Source: Oscillospiraceae bacterium | GTDB taxonomy: Bacteria > Bacillota > Clostridia > Oscillospirales > Oscillospiraceae | NCBI GenBank assembly: GCA_902778665.1 | Contig: CACYYN010000002.1 | Coordinates: 1-64,000 of the forward strand | DNA length: 64,000 bases | Direction: 5' to 3' | Part shown: positions 43,154 through 51,622 of the stretch, piece by piece | Numbering within the stretch: the stretch's first letter is position 1 | How the letters are laid out: every line of letters starts with the position of its first letter | Made by a program: the position numbers and the translations under genes | The notes under the pieces: model-generated | Databases searched by the model: none | Seen by the model: only the letters and a program-made list of their open reading frames with translations | What the model was told of the DNA's origin: nothing

Positions 43154-44701
43154 TTAACTCTGTTTTTTGCCGTTGGCTGCAAAGACCCAGAAGATAACCA
43201 GCAGACCGAATGCAACAACATACCAGAGGATCTGTGAGCCGCCGAAGAAGCCGATCATCTGCCCCGCCAGAACAAAAGCCATGACGATGGGCACAACAAA
43301 GCGGACACAGACAGTATAGAATTTGCCGAAGAACGGAGAGTGGTTGCCGTGGCCAACTTCTTCGAGAATCAGGTTCGGCGTGAGTTCCCAGCCTATCATA
43401 AGAGCCATCAGCATAGCACCAAGCGGCATGGCAATGCCTTCAGACCAGCAGTCCATAAAGTCGAGCCAGTCGGCAATAAAATCAGGCACAGGCCCCTGAA
43501 TGCCCAGAAGAGCTGCAGGATGGATGCCGTTGGAACCAAGGCCGTCAACTGCAACGAGAAGAGCTTCCACGGTGATGAGAAGAGAAACGATGAGCGTGAT
43601 TCCCTTGCGGGTATCCCCCTTCCCTGCCTGAAGATCTTTATCAATCCAGTGGGCACCGACAGCTTCCATCAGGGAAATTGCGGAAGAAATGGCGGCGAGG
43701 AGCACCAGCAGGTAGAAGATAACACCGAAGAGCGGACCGGCTTTGCCCATGTTGGTGAAAACATCCTGCAGGGTAACGAAGAGAAGTTTCGGACCGTTGA
43801 GGCTGATTTCATTCACGGGGATGCCGTTGTTGATGCCGTTTGCAACAGCAGCAGGGATAACGGCAATGCCGGCAAGAATAGCGATGAGCGTATCGGCAAC
43901 GACGATGGTGATAGAGTTGGAAACAAGGTTTTCTTCCTTGCTAAGGTAGGAGCCGTAAGTCAGGATAGCGCCCATAGCCAATGACAGAGAGAAGAACATC
44001 TGACCGCCGGCGGTACCGAGAACTGTGATAAGGTCCGGTGAGGATTCAATAAATCCACCCTTCACTGCGTAGCCCGGCACGAACATGAACTTCAGGCCTT
44101 CCACCGCATTGGGGAGCGTAAGGGAACGGACAATGACAATGAGCAGCATAACTGCAAGAGCCGGCATACCGATTTTGTTGAATTTTTCAATACCGCCGGA
44201 TACACCGCCCATAACGATAACCATGCAGATAATCATGAACAGCAGTGTAAAGAAGAAGCAGCCGAACTGGTTGGTGAGCATGGCACCGAAGGTCGCCGAA
44301 CCGGAAATGGCCTGACCGAAAATGCCGCTGAGACCGAAGCTGAGCTCCGCCAGGTTGAGGGACATATACTGAAGGACATAGCCACCCAGGACGGAGTAGA
44401 AGCTCATGATAAGGAACGGAGCTATAATAGCAAGCCAGCCGATCCATGCAAACTTTTTGGACACGACTTTGTAGGCATCAATGGGGCTGAGCTTTGTTTT
44501 GCGGCCGAGGGCAAGCTCACTGGTCATGATGATGAGGCCGACAAACATAGCCAGCAGCAGATAGACAATGAGGAATGTGAAGCCGCCGCTCTTGCCCATC
44601 TTGTACGGGAAGCCCCAGATGTTACCCAGACCGACTGCTGAGCCGATAGCTGCCATGAGGAAGCCAAAGTTAGAGGCAAAAGAACTTCGATTGTTTTCCA
44701 T
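43154..44701 (-). CDS. sodium-dependent amino-acid transporter (NSS/SNF family)
   Basis: A 515-aa symporter with about 11-12 membrane segments. The first segment has the NSS sodium and substrate site GSAVGLGNIWGFPYKMGKSGG. Bacterial relatives (LeuT, TnaT, MhsT) import hydrophobic or aromatic amino acids with sodium; this protein's substrate cannot be read from sequence. The length fits the family. AGGGAG lies upstream of the ATG. It stands alone with its own terminator. Confidence 0.93.
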   Translation of the reverse strand: MENNRSSFASNFGFLMAAIGSAVGLGNIWGFPYKMGKSGGFTFLIVYLLLAMFVGLIIMTSELALGRKTKLSPIDAYKVVSKKFAWIGWLAIIAPFLIMSFYSVLGGYVLQYMSLNLAELSFGLSGIFGQAISGSATFGAMLTNQFGCFFFTLLFMIICMVIVMGGVSGGIEKFNKIGMPALAVMLLIVIVRSLTLPNAVEGLKFMFVPGYAVKGGFIESSPDLITVLGTAGGQMFFSLSLAMGAILTYGSYLSKEENLVSNSITIVVADTLIAILAGIAVIPAAVANGINNGIPVNEISLNGPKLLFVTLQDVFTNMGKAGPLFGVIFYLLVLLAAISSAISLMEAVGAHWIDKDLQAGKGDTRKGITLIVSLLITVEALLVAVDGLGSNGIHPAALLGIQGPVPDFIADWLDFMDCWSEGIAMPLGAMLMALMIGWELTPNLILEEVGHGNHSPFFGKFYTVCVRFVVPIVMAFVLAGQMIGFFGGSQILWYVVAFGLLVIFWVFAANGKKQS

Positions 44702-44833
44702 AAAAGATCTCCCTTTCTGTTTATTTTTCGTTTTTGAAAAACGTTAATCTTATTTTAGCACGTTATCGGCAATTTGCATAATGAAAATGATAATGCTATT
44801 CATGAAATTTCTGCATAGATAGTTATATTTGAC

Positions 44834-44860
44834 AAAAAAAGCTGCCGGATGGCAGCTTTT
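44834..44860 (-). terminator. terminator of the D,D-carboxypeptidase gene
   Basis: AAAGCTGCC/GGCAGCTTT (44838-44846 with 44851-44859, loop of 4) followed on the minus strand by TTTT. Plus-strand T5 also allows the opposite direction. The rest of the gap 44702-44940 shows nothing else. Confidence 0.85.
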
Positions 44861-44940
44861 TAAATGAATAGCACAAGAGAGAATATTTATAATTGCTTTT
44901 CCGTATTGCAACGATTGGCAAACACTATCCTGCTAAACTG

Positions 44941-46314
44941 TCAGGGCACGGGAAACCCATTGTGCTCATAATACCGGACGGCAAAGCGGAGAAGGATTTC
45001 TGCAGCCTGTCCCCTCTCCGACGCATCTTCGGCTCCGAGAAGGCAGAGGATGATCCGGTGCGTCTCACCTCCGGCGGTAACCGGAACAGACGCTGCCAGG
45101 CAGTAACCGGCACGGTTTGTAGAGCCGGTTTTCAGCCCGTTAACCCCGGGCATGTTGAAAAGAAGCGGGTTGGAATTTGCCGTGGTATATTCCAGTGTGG
45201 GCATGGAAGCATATGTTTTGGACGTGATCTCGGTGATTTCCGGGAAATTCTGCATAATATAAGCGCAGAGGAGGAAGAGGTCATAGGCATTCATGCGATT
45301 CTGCAGTTTCCCGGGAATCGAAGAGTCTGAATAGATCGGAAGACCGTTTGGTGTGAAAAACTCAGCAGAGGTGAGACCAAGCTCATTAGCACGAAGATTC
45401 ATCTTTTCGACGAATTTCTCCTGCGAGCCGGCAACATATTCCGCAATGGCAGAAGCTGCCTCATTGCTGGAGGCAACAAGCATTGCATCCAGCAGTTCCG
45501 AAACCGGGACAGACTGCCCCGCCTCCATAGGGATGAGCCCGTCTCCTGCTTTTGAAACAGCTTCTACCGCAGGAGAGATGGTGACGGATGCAGATGCGCT
45601 CACCTCTCCTCTCTGCTCAGCCTCTTTAAAGAGAAGATAGGTCATAAGCTTGCTGATGCTGGCAATGGAAACCTTATCGCCGTGGTTCAGGGCACACAAA
45701 AGCACACCTGTGTCTGCATCCCCCAGGACAAAACTGTTGATGTAGGCAAAATAGCCTTCTGACTCCAGGGAGAGATAATCAGGCTCAAAAGGCATATCGG
45801 GAAAGATGCGGATAGAATTATCCCCTGTCTTCTCGATGGTGAAATCCAGCATCAGCTGAAGATCAATAAGACTCATATAGAGGTCGTGCCCGCCTTCGCG
45901 GATGGTATAATACTTGCGGTCGGCACCGTCCACAAAAATACGGTTTCTCTCAATTGCCAGCCAGACATCCGTCCGCTCGGCAAGAGGCGTCTGCGAGATG
46001 CCTGCTCCGCCGGATGACGCAGGCTGACCCGTACGAACAGCGTGATATTCCCCATCCTGGGTGCTGCTGCCATACACGATACTGTACTGCTTTTCAGATC
46101 CGTCCAACGCATACGCAAGATCACCCAGCGAAAGATAAATATTATTGGGGTAACCCACATGATAGGCGCGAACTCCCGAAGCCGTATCTCCCACATAGAC
46201 CGTTATGAGAAAGGGCTGAAGAAAATGATATTCCACTGCGAAAGCACCGCCTCCTCCAGCAACCAGAACTGCCAGGCACAGAGTTACCGAGAGCAGTATC
46301 CGTATCGTCTTCAT
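44941..46314 (-). CDS. D-alanyl-D-alanine carboxypeptidase (S11, DacA-like)
   Basis: A 457-aa exported penicillin-binding protein that trims the peptidoglycan stem peptide. Signal peptide about 1-26. An extra N-terminal region of about 150 residues resembles copper-amine-oxidase N-domain repeats (VGYPNNIYLSLGDLAYAL; HDLYMSLIDLQLML). The S11 domain has the active site SISK (about residue 216), SSN (about 280) and KTG (in GLKTGSTNRAGYC, about 395). No C-terminal amphipathic anchor is obvious. It is 14 bases after the FAH-family gene on the same strand with a weak binding site, suggesting cotranscription. Confidence 0.9.
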   Translation of the reverse strand: MKTIRILLSVTLCLAVLVAGGGGAFAVEYHFLQPFLITVYVGDTASGVRAYHVGYPNNIYLSLGDLAYALDGSEKQYSIVYGSSTQDGEYHAVRTGQPASSGGAGISQTPLAERTDVWLAIERNRIFVDGADRKYYTIREGGHDLYMSLIDLQLMLDFTIEKTGDNSIRIFPDMPFEPDYLSLESEGYFAYINSFVLGDADTGVLLCALNHGDKVSIASISKLMTYLLFKEAEQRGEVSASASVTISPAVEAVSKAGDGLIPMEAGQSVPVSELLDAMLVASSNEAASAIAEYVAGSQEKFVEKMNLRANELGLTSAEFFTPNGLPIYSDSSIPGKLQNRMNAYDLFLLCAYIMQNFPEITEITSKTYASMPTLEYTTANSNPLLFNMPGVNGLKTGSTNRAGYCLAASVPVTAGGETHRIILCLLGAEDASERGQAAEILLRFAVRYYEHNGFPVP

Positions 46315-46328
46315 AGCGCCAATTTCAT

Positions 46329-47156
46329 TTAAACCATTGTGTTGGTTAGGCGGCCGATGCCCTCAATTTCGACATCAACAACATCGCCCTTCTTCAGCCA
46401 GGTCTTACCGCCTTCCAGAGCAACCCCGCTGGGCGTACCGGTGAAGATCAGATCACCGGGCTGCAGTGCAATATAGTGGGAAGCATAGCTTACGATCTCT
46501 CTGCAGGGGAAAATCATATCTGCGGTTGAACCGTTCTGACGGAGTTCTCCGTTTACATAACTCTTAATGTTTTTGCCCGCGTAAGGATCATAGTCGTCAG
46601 CTGTAACAATAAACGGTCCGCAAGGACCAAACCCGGGCATGGTTTTGCCGATGAGCCACTGGCCGGAGCGCATCTGAGCGTCACGGCAGGAAAAGTCATT
46701 GCCGCAGGTATAGCCGAAGATATAATCCTGCGCCTGCTCCACAGGGACCCCCCATGCCTTTCTACCAATGACAATGACAAGCTCCGCCTCATAGTCATAA
46801 GTAGTTTCCCAGGGCGGAAGCTCAACAGCTGTTCCGGCCGGTACAAGAGCATCAGAGAATTTTGAAAAAAGAGCAGGAGCATCATAGGTCTTCATATGGG
46901 CATTTTCCGCATGCTTGCGGTAGTTGAGCCCCACGCAGACAATCTTCCCCGGGTTGTTCACCACATTGGCAAAGACGGGATCTGCAACAGAAGGGAGATC
47001 CGGTTGAAGGAAAGATGCAGCCTCATCCGCAGCATTGCGTGCTATAACCTCATCCATGGTGAGGGGGAACCCTGCTGCTGTGAGATCCTTAAGACCCGTG
47101 GCCGTATCACATGCGAGATGGCAGGCACCGTCAACAAGAATATTACAGAGTTTCAT
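46329..47156 (-). CDS. fumarylacetoacetate hydrolase (FAH) family protein
   Basis: A 275-aa metal-dependent enzyme of the FAH fold, including acylpyruvases, oxaloacetate decarboxylases and hydratases. The core starts at VCVGLNYRKHAENA (about residue 75), with the metal ligands in YDYEAELVIVIGR, GNDFSCRDAQ and the closing GDLIFTGTPSGVAL. The exact substrate cannot be given. It lies 48 bases after the rhomboid-like gene and 14 bases before the carboxypeptidase gene, an unusual mixture. GGAG lies 13 bases before the ATG. Confidence 0.87.
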   Translation of the reverse strand: MKLCNILVDGACHLACDTATGLKDLTAAGFPLTMDEVIARNAADEAASFLQPDLPSVADPVFANVVNNPGKIVCVGLNYRKHAENAHMKTYDAPALFSKFSDALVPAGTAVELPPWETTYDYEAELVIVIGRKAWGVPVEQAQDYIFGYTCGNDFSCRDAQMRSGQWLIGKTMPGFGPCGPFIVTADDYDPYAGKNIKSYVNGELRQNGSTADMIFPCREIVSYASHYIALQPGDLIFTGTPSGVALEGGKTWLKKGDVVDVEIEGIGRLTNTMV

Positions 47157-47204
47157 AGTGTGGTTTTACTCCTTTATAGTGGATTTAATCCGTTTTTGAA
47201 AAAA

Positions 47205-48029
47205 TTACTCGGTAAAATGAATGTGTGAATTGATATGATCTTCGCAAAAGCAATGGTACCCGACACATTTGGAGCAATAGCGGAATTCAAGGTCGGGATA
47301 GTCCGTGTCTGTTCGTCCGCAGACTGCACACTTATGGTGATAAAGATTGGACGCCTGCTCGCGGCGAACCTTCTTCGCGGCACGCTGGAAATTAATGGTG
47401 GAAGAGCTTCTTTTCAACCCTCCGAACATGCGGAGAAGGTCTTCCCCGCAGAAGATAACAAAGTTCAGCACTGCCACAACCGGGAGAAGATTTGCCGGAA
47501 AAGGAATTGAGAAAATGCCGAAGATAAAGAAGACAGCATCCACAATAGCAAGCCACTTCATCTTGATGGGAATGATGAAAAAAAGCAGCACCTGCATATC
47601 CGGAAAAAGAGCGGCAAAAGAGAAGAACATAGAAAGATAGATGTATTGCGCCGTCAGACTGACAGCCATGCCGCTCAGAAAATACACAATAAAACCGTAC
47701 AGCACGGTAAGGATAATGCCCGAGAAGAAGTAAATATTAAAGCGGGCTGTACCCCACTGCTGTTCCAGCGTGGTGCCGATAAAATAATAGAAATAAAAAG
47801 CAATGATCGCCAGGAAGCCTGTGCTGGGCGGAATAAAGACAAAGGAAATCAGCCGCCAGATCTGCCCGTGAAGAATATAATAGGGGTTGAACATCATGTA
47901 GGGCAGGATGCGGGGATTGACCGCATTGAGAATCCACATGGCGACATTCGCGATGGTGAGATACCGGATCAGATTCGGGATACCGAAATCCGGGTGCTTC
48001 AGGCAGAACAAATCTATCCTTTTTTTCAT
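47205..48029 (-). CDS. rhomboid-like membrane protein with C-terminal cysteine/histidine zinc-binding tail
   Basis: A 274-aa protein with six hydrophobic segments (about 25-205) in a rhomboid-like pattern: HGQIWRLISFVFIPPS and YYFIGTTLEQQWGTARF resemble the rhomboid loop-1 region. The catalytic GxSG serine is not seen, so proteolysis is doubtful. The C-terminal 50 residues hold CAVCGRTD, YCSKCVGYHCFCEDH and a final HIH, enough cysteines and histidines for one or two zinc sites. Divergent from rlmB. AGGAG-like GGAGTG precedes the ATG. Confidence 0.75.
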   Translation of the reverse strand: MKKRIDLFCLKHPDFGIPNLIRYLTIANVAMWILNAVNPRILPYMMFNPYYILHGQIWRLISFVFIPPSTGFLAIIAFYFYYFIGTTLEQQWGTARFNIYFFSGIILTVLYGFIVYFLSGMAVSLTAQYIYLSMFFSFAALFPDMQVLLFFIIPIKMKWLAIVDAVFFIFGIFSIPFPANLLPVVAVLNFVIFCGEDLLRMFGGLKRSSSTINFQRAAKKVRREQASNLYHHKCAVCGRTDTDYPDLEFRYCSKCVGYHCFCEDHINSHIHFTE

Positions 48030-48159
48030 AAATGGTTCACTCCTTCATTTACTGAAGTCTATCATACTATCTTCAGCGGAATTTTTCCATAAAATATTTG
48101 TAAATTAGGAAAAAATAGTCCTTTCTTTCCCATGCAACATGTGCTAATATTAACCTGTT

Positions 48160-48924
48160 ATGGAAAAAAACAATCAGGAAATTAAAAATGAAATAATAGA
48201 AGGCAGAAATGCCGTGATAGAAGCACTGCGTGCGGAGAGAGCGATTGACAAAATCTACATAAACAAAGGAGATGTGGATAAAACGCTCGGACATATCGCT
48301 TCCAAGGCACGAGACGCAGGCATTGTGGTGGTAGAATGCGACAGGCGAAAGCTCGACTTTATGTCTGTCACCAAAGCCCACCAGGGTGTAATTGCCGTCT
48401 GTGCCGTACGGGATTACTGCACGGTGGAAGATATCCTCGCGTCTGCTGAGGAACGGGGTGAAGCGCCTTTCGTTGTAGTCTGCGATGAGATCAGCGATCC
48501 GCATAATCTCGGCGCTATCATCCGCAGCGCAGAGTGTGCAGGTGCCCATGGGTTGATTATTCCAAAGCGGCGAAGTGCGGGGCTCACTGCAATCGTGGAC
48601 AAATCTTCTGCGGGAGCCGCTGAACACGCACTGATCGCACGGGTGCCAAATATTCCTGCTGCATTGAAAGATCTCAAAGCCAAAGGGCTCTGGGTATACG
48701 GCACGGCAGCAGACGGGCAGAATGATCTCTGGCATACAGACTTTTCTGGTCCGGTGGCACTGGTAATCGGCTCTGAGGGGGACGGCATGGGCCGTCTCGT
48801 ACGGGAAAGCTGTGATTTTATTGTAAGCCTCCCCATGAAGGGGCAGATCAGCTCTCTGAATGCAGCTGCAGCGGCAGCGATCACCATGTATGAGATTTTG
48901 AGACAGAGGATGGGCAACACCTGA
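48160..48924 (+). CDS. rlmB: 23S rRNA (guanosine-2'-O-)-methyltransferase, RlmB/SpoU family
   Basis: A 254-aa SPOUT methyltransferase, probably acting on a 23S rRNA guanosine or a tRNA. The N-terminal substrate-binding domain begins with IIEGRNAVIEAL; the knotted domain has DEISDPHNLGAIIRSAECAG, LVIGSEGDGM and SLPMKGQISSLNAAAAAAI, the three SpoU motifs. No Shine-Dalgarno sequence is seen before the ATG, and an extended -10-like TGCTAATATT sits only 6-15 bases upstream, so the mRNA may be nearly leaderless. The stop overlaps the next start as TGATG. Confidence 0.92.
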   Translation: MEKNNQEIKNEIIEGRNAVIEALRAERAIDKIYINKGDVDKTLGHIASKARDAGIVVVECDRRKLDFMSVTKAHQGVIAVCAVRDYCTVEDILASAEERGEAPFVVVCDEISDPHNLGAIIRSAECAGAHGLIIPKRRSAGLTAIVDKSSAGAAEHALIARVPNIPAALKDLKAKGLWVYGTAADGQNDLWHTDFSGPVALVIGSEGDGMGRLVRESCDFIVSLPMKGQISSLNAAAAAAITMYEILRQRMGNT

Positions 48925-51515
48925 TGGACAGCGACAAGTTCGACAGTCTGCTGGACCTGGAGGATTTCAGCGATATCTATGCTTCGATCTACGGAGATAC
49001 GGACAAAGATAAAACTGAAGCAACGGAGCAGCAGCCAAAAACTGAATATAATAACGCTGCAACAGCTGATAAGACTGCTTCCGGTGCAGACGAACTCTTC
49101 AGCATGACATCCGATGCTCCGGATCATTCTGCTGAGAAGCCCGCAGTTGAAGAAAAGAAGCCTCCCGAGCCGCCGGCAGCAGAAGAGATCAGCTTTGATC
49201 CGCGATTCAATATAGACCGGAATGCAGACGGCAAACGCCGGCGGGAATATACTTACGGCGGGAAGAGCATCAGCTCTGAGCGGGATGCCCATTATATGCC
49301 CCATGTCAACCCGCAGTATGAAGAACTCAGTTCCTCCTACACAGGGTATGACGACTCATCTGACCGGTATTTCACCGATGAAAGTGCAGCAGACGCATCG
49401 TCTGCCGAGCAGCCTGTGAAGAAGAAATTCAGTTTCTTCCGCCGAAAGGAAAAACAGCCCTCTGCGCCTGAGTTCACAGGTGTTGATATGCCGGAGCAGA
49501 CCGAAGACGCTGCGACAGGCGGACTTTCGTCAGATCCCGCAATAGACCTGACTGACTTTACTGACGAAACGGAGGGACAAGCCCCTTCAGACGGCAGTGA
49601 TACGGATTTGAAGGAATTGAAGGAAGAGGAAGCTTCTGACGCATCAGGCGGCAAAAAAAGCAGGAAGCTGCACTTCAACTTTCAGCATTTTACAAAGGAA
49701 AATGATGCCCTCACACCTGAAGAAGAACGTATTCTTGCCTCAGAAGACAGCGATGAAGAATCGCCCGCCACATTCGGCAAATTTCTCTCCTCACGCATTG
49801 CGGCTCTTGCGCTGAGACTGCGGGGTAATGTACCGCTTAACTCCCCCACCGGTTCCATAGCGATGGAAGAGGAGGAAGATCTCGGGGAAGAAGTCACTCC
49901 GATGGAGGCTTCAAAGTATTACTCGGGGCAGATCTATTCCCTGAGGCTGAGGACACGCCTGTCAGCCATTCTCTGGGTGATTCTGCTGTATTTCGGGTTG
50001 GATCTTCCGGTGCCCGGCATGCTGGGCTATCTGCCTGTGGCCGTGGCGGCATGTCTCGCAATGCAGCTGACAATACTGTTCCTGTCGCTGGATGTGGTGA
50101 CCAATGCTATCACCAACCTGTTCCGCAGAAAGTTTGGTGCAGACACATTGGCAGTGCTCTCTTGTGTTTTCACATCGCTGGATGCACTGGCAGTGCTGAA
50201 TGCCGGAAATGTATATCGGCATATGCCGCTTTTCGCAGTGTCTTCTCTCTCTCTGATTGGTGTGCTTCTCTCTTCTCTGCTCAGTGCAAGAGGGATGCGC
50301 AAAGCCCTCCGTGTGCCTGCCATCGGCAAAATCGTCTACTCCGTAACGGCAGAGACCAATGTGACCGGAAAAGACATCACCATTCTGAAATCTGCCAGAC
50401 CGATTTCCGGATTTGTCCGCCGTATGGAGGAAGCCCCGATCGATGAAGCCGCTTTTCAGAAGATTTCTGTCTTTGTTTTTCTGCTCTCTTTCCTGCTCAG
50501 CCTGATCTCAGCCGTCCTCTTCAGACGGTTTTCGGATATCCTTTACTTTTTCTCTTCAATTCTCGCTTCTGCCGTTCCCTTCACGGCGCTGCTGGGGTTT
50601 GCTCTCCCCTTCTTTGTGGGATCCAACCGGATTTTCAGCAGCGGGGCAGCTCTGGCAGGATGGTCCGGCATCAACGATATCGGAAACAGCAAAAATCTCA
50701 TCGTTACGGACAGGGATATCTTCCCCGCCGAAAACGTTGAGATTGAAAATGTACGTATTTTCGCGGACTATGATGCCGACAAAGTTATCACCTATGCGGG
50801 GAGCCTGATTCTCGCCTCCAAGTGCGGGCTGGCACCGGCTTTCTCCAAACTGATGACTGAAAACAATTGCAGCCCTGTCCGGATTGACAATCTCAGCTTT
50901 CTTGCCGGCGGAGGAATACGAGGTATGGCGGAAGGCCACAGCGTGCTTTGCGGAAGCAGCGATGTTATGCGCCTGATGAATGTGCGCATTCCTTACCGGC
51001 TGCTCACCCCGACGACTGCACTGCTGGCGATTGACGGGGTCCTGTACGGAATTTTCAACATCAAGTATACGGCAGACCCGAAGGTGCGAAAGGCGCTTGT
51101 AAGCCTGATGCGCTCCAATCGCCATCCGATTTTTGCCATCAGAGACTTCAACATCACGCCGGAATTCATCCGTGACTGCTTTGATGTGGCAACCGACGGA
51201 TATGATTTTCCGCCTTATACAGATCGCTTTCCGATTTCGGAGGCAAAGCCTTCGAAAGACAGCCAGATCTCTGCCGTTGTGTGCCGTGAGGGCCTGGGGC
51301 CTCTAACCGATGTGGCAGATACCGGGAGAAGCATCTATGTGGTCTCAAGACTCAACACGGTTATTTCTCTCCTTGCGTCCGTATTGGGACTGCTGATCTC
51401 TTTCATCCGAATTCTATCCACAGGCTATCTCGGCATCGGGACAACAGTGCTGCTTATGGTTCTCTTCTCTCTGCCGGTGCTGGTGCTGGGCTTGTTCACC
51501 ACCTCGGTGAACTAA
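48924..51515 (+). CDS. large membrane protein resembling a degenerate P-type ATPase
   Basis: An 863-aa protein. Residues 1-330 are acidic and low-complexity (many D, E, S, K), probably disordered and cytoplasmic. Membrane segments lie at about 345-400, 430-455, 515-580 and 810-863. Between the last two groups, residues about 585-800 follow the order of a P-type ATPase catalytic unit: a VPFTALLGFALPFFVGSN helix, then TDRDIF where DKTGT should be (about 593), GIRGMAEGHSVLCGSSDVM, and AIDGVLYGIFNIKYTADPKVRKAL without TGDxxx. Both phosphorylation motifs are lost, so pumping is unlikely. This homology is my pattern reading, not a search result. It is translationally coupled to rlmB. Confidence 0.7.
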   Translation: MDSDKFDSLLDLEDFSDIYASIYGDTDKDKTEATEQQPKTEYNNAATADKTASGADELFSMTSDAPDHSAEKPAVEEKKPPEPPAAEEISFDPRFNIDRNADGKRRREYTYGGKSISSERDAHYMPHVNPQYEELSSSYTGYDDSSDRYFTDESAADASSAEQPVKKKFSFFRRKEKQPSAPEFTGVDMPEQTEDAATGGLSSDPAIDLTDFTDETEGQAPSDGSDTDLKELKEEEASDASGGKKSRKLHFNFQHFTKENDALTPEEERILASEDSDEESPATFGKFLSSRIAALALRLRGNVPLNSPTGSIAMEEEEDLGEEVTPMEASKYYSGQIYSLRLRTRLSAILWVILLYFGLDLPVPGMLGYLPVAVAACLAMQLTILFLSLDVVTNAITNLFRRKFGADTLAVLSCVFTSLDALAVLNAGNVYRHMPLFAVSSLSLIGVLLSSLLSARGMRKALRVPAIGKIVYSVTAETNVTGKDITILKSARPISGFVRRMEEAPIDEAAFQKISVFVFLLSFLLSLISAVLFRRFSDILYFFSSILASAVPFTALLGFALPFFVGSNRIFSSGAALAGWSGINDIGNSKNLIVTDRDIFPAENVEIENVRIFADYDADKVITYAGSLILASKCGLAPAFSKLMTENNCSPVRIDNLSFLAGGGIRGMAEGHSVLCGSSDVMRLMNVRIPYRLLTPTTALLAIDGVLYGIFNIKYTADPKVRKALVSLMRSNRHPIFAIRDFNITPEFIRDCFDVATDGYDFPPYTDRFPISEAKPSKDSQISAVVCREGLGPLTDVADTGRSIYVVSRLNTVISLLASVLGLLISFIRILSTGYLGIGTTVLLMVLFSLPVLVLGLFTTSVN

Positions 51516-51561
51516 AAAAGCTTGAGCCTTCTATTTTTAGTGCGTGACAGATCTCTCCCCT

Positions 51562-51584
51562 CGTGGTGAAGTGTTGTCACCACG
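51562..51584. other. perfect hairpin between convergent genes
   Basis: CGTGGTGA/TCACCACG (51562-51569 with 51577-51584) with a 7-base loop, between the P-type-like gene and the glycosyltransferase gene. No T-run follows on either strand; it may still limit read-through in both directions. Confidence 0.55.
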
Positions 51585-51622
51585 CGCAATCGGTTGGCAT
51601 CTGAAGCGAAAGAAAACAGAAA

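Noticed and set aside
44834-44860. Terminator belonging to the NSS transporter gene at 43154-44701
   Set aside because: It lies upstream of that gene; its T-run on the minus strand follows the carboxypeptidase gene ending at 44941.
51520-51592. Possible sixth copy of the structured intergenic element after the P-type-like gene
   Set aside because: It starts after a plus-strand stop with GCTTGAGCC and contains GCGTG/CACGC, but the core is 2 nt longer, the TCTATCC end is absent, and its best fold is a different 8-bp hairpin (51562-51584).
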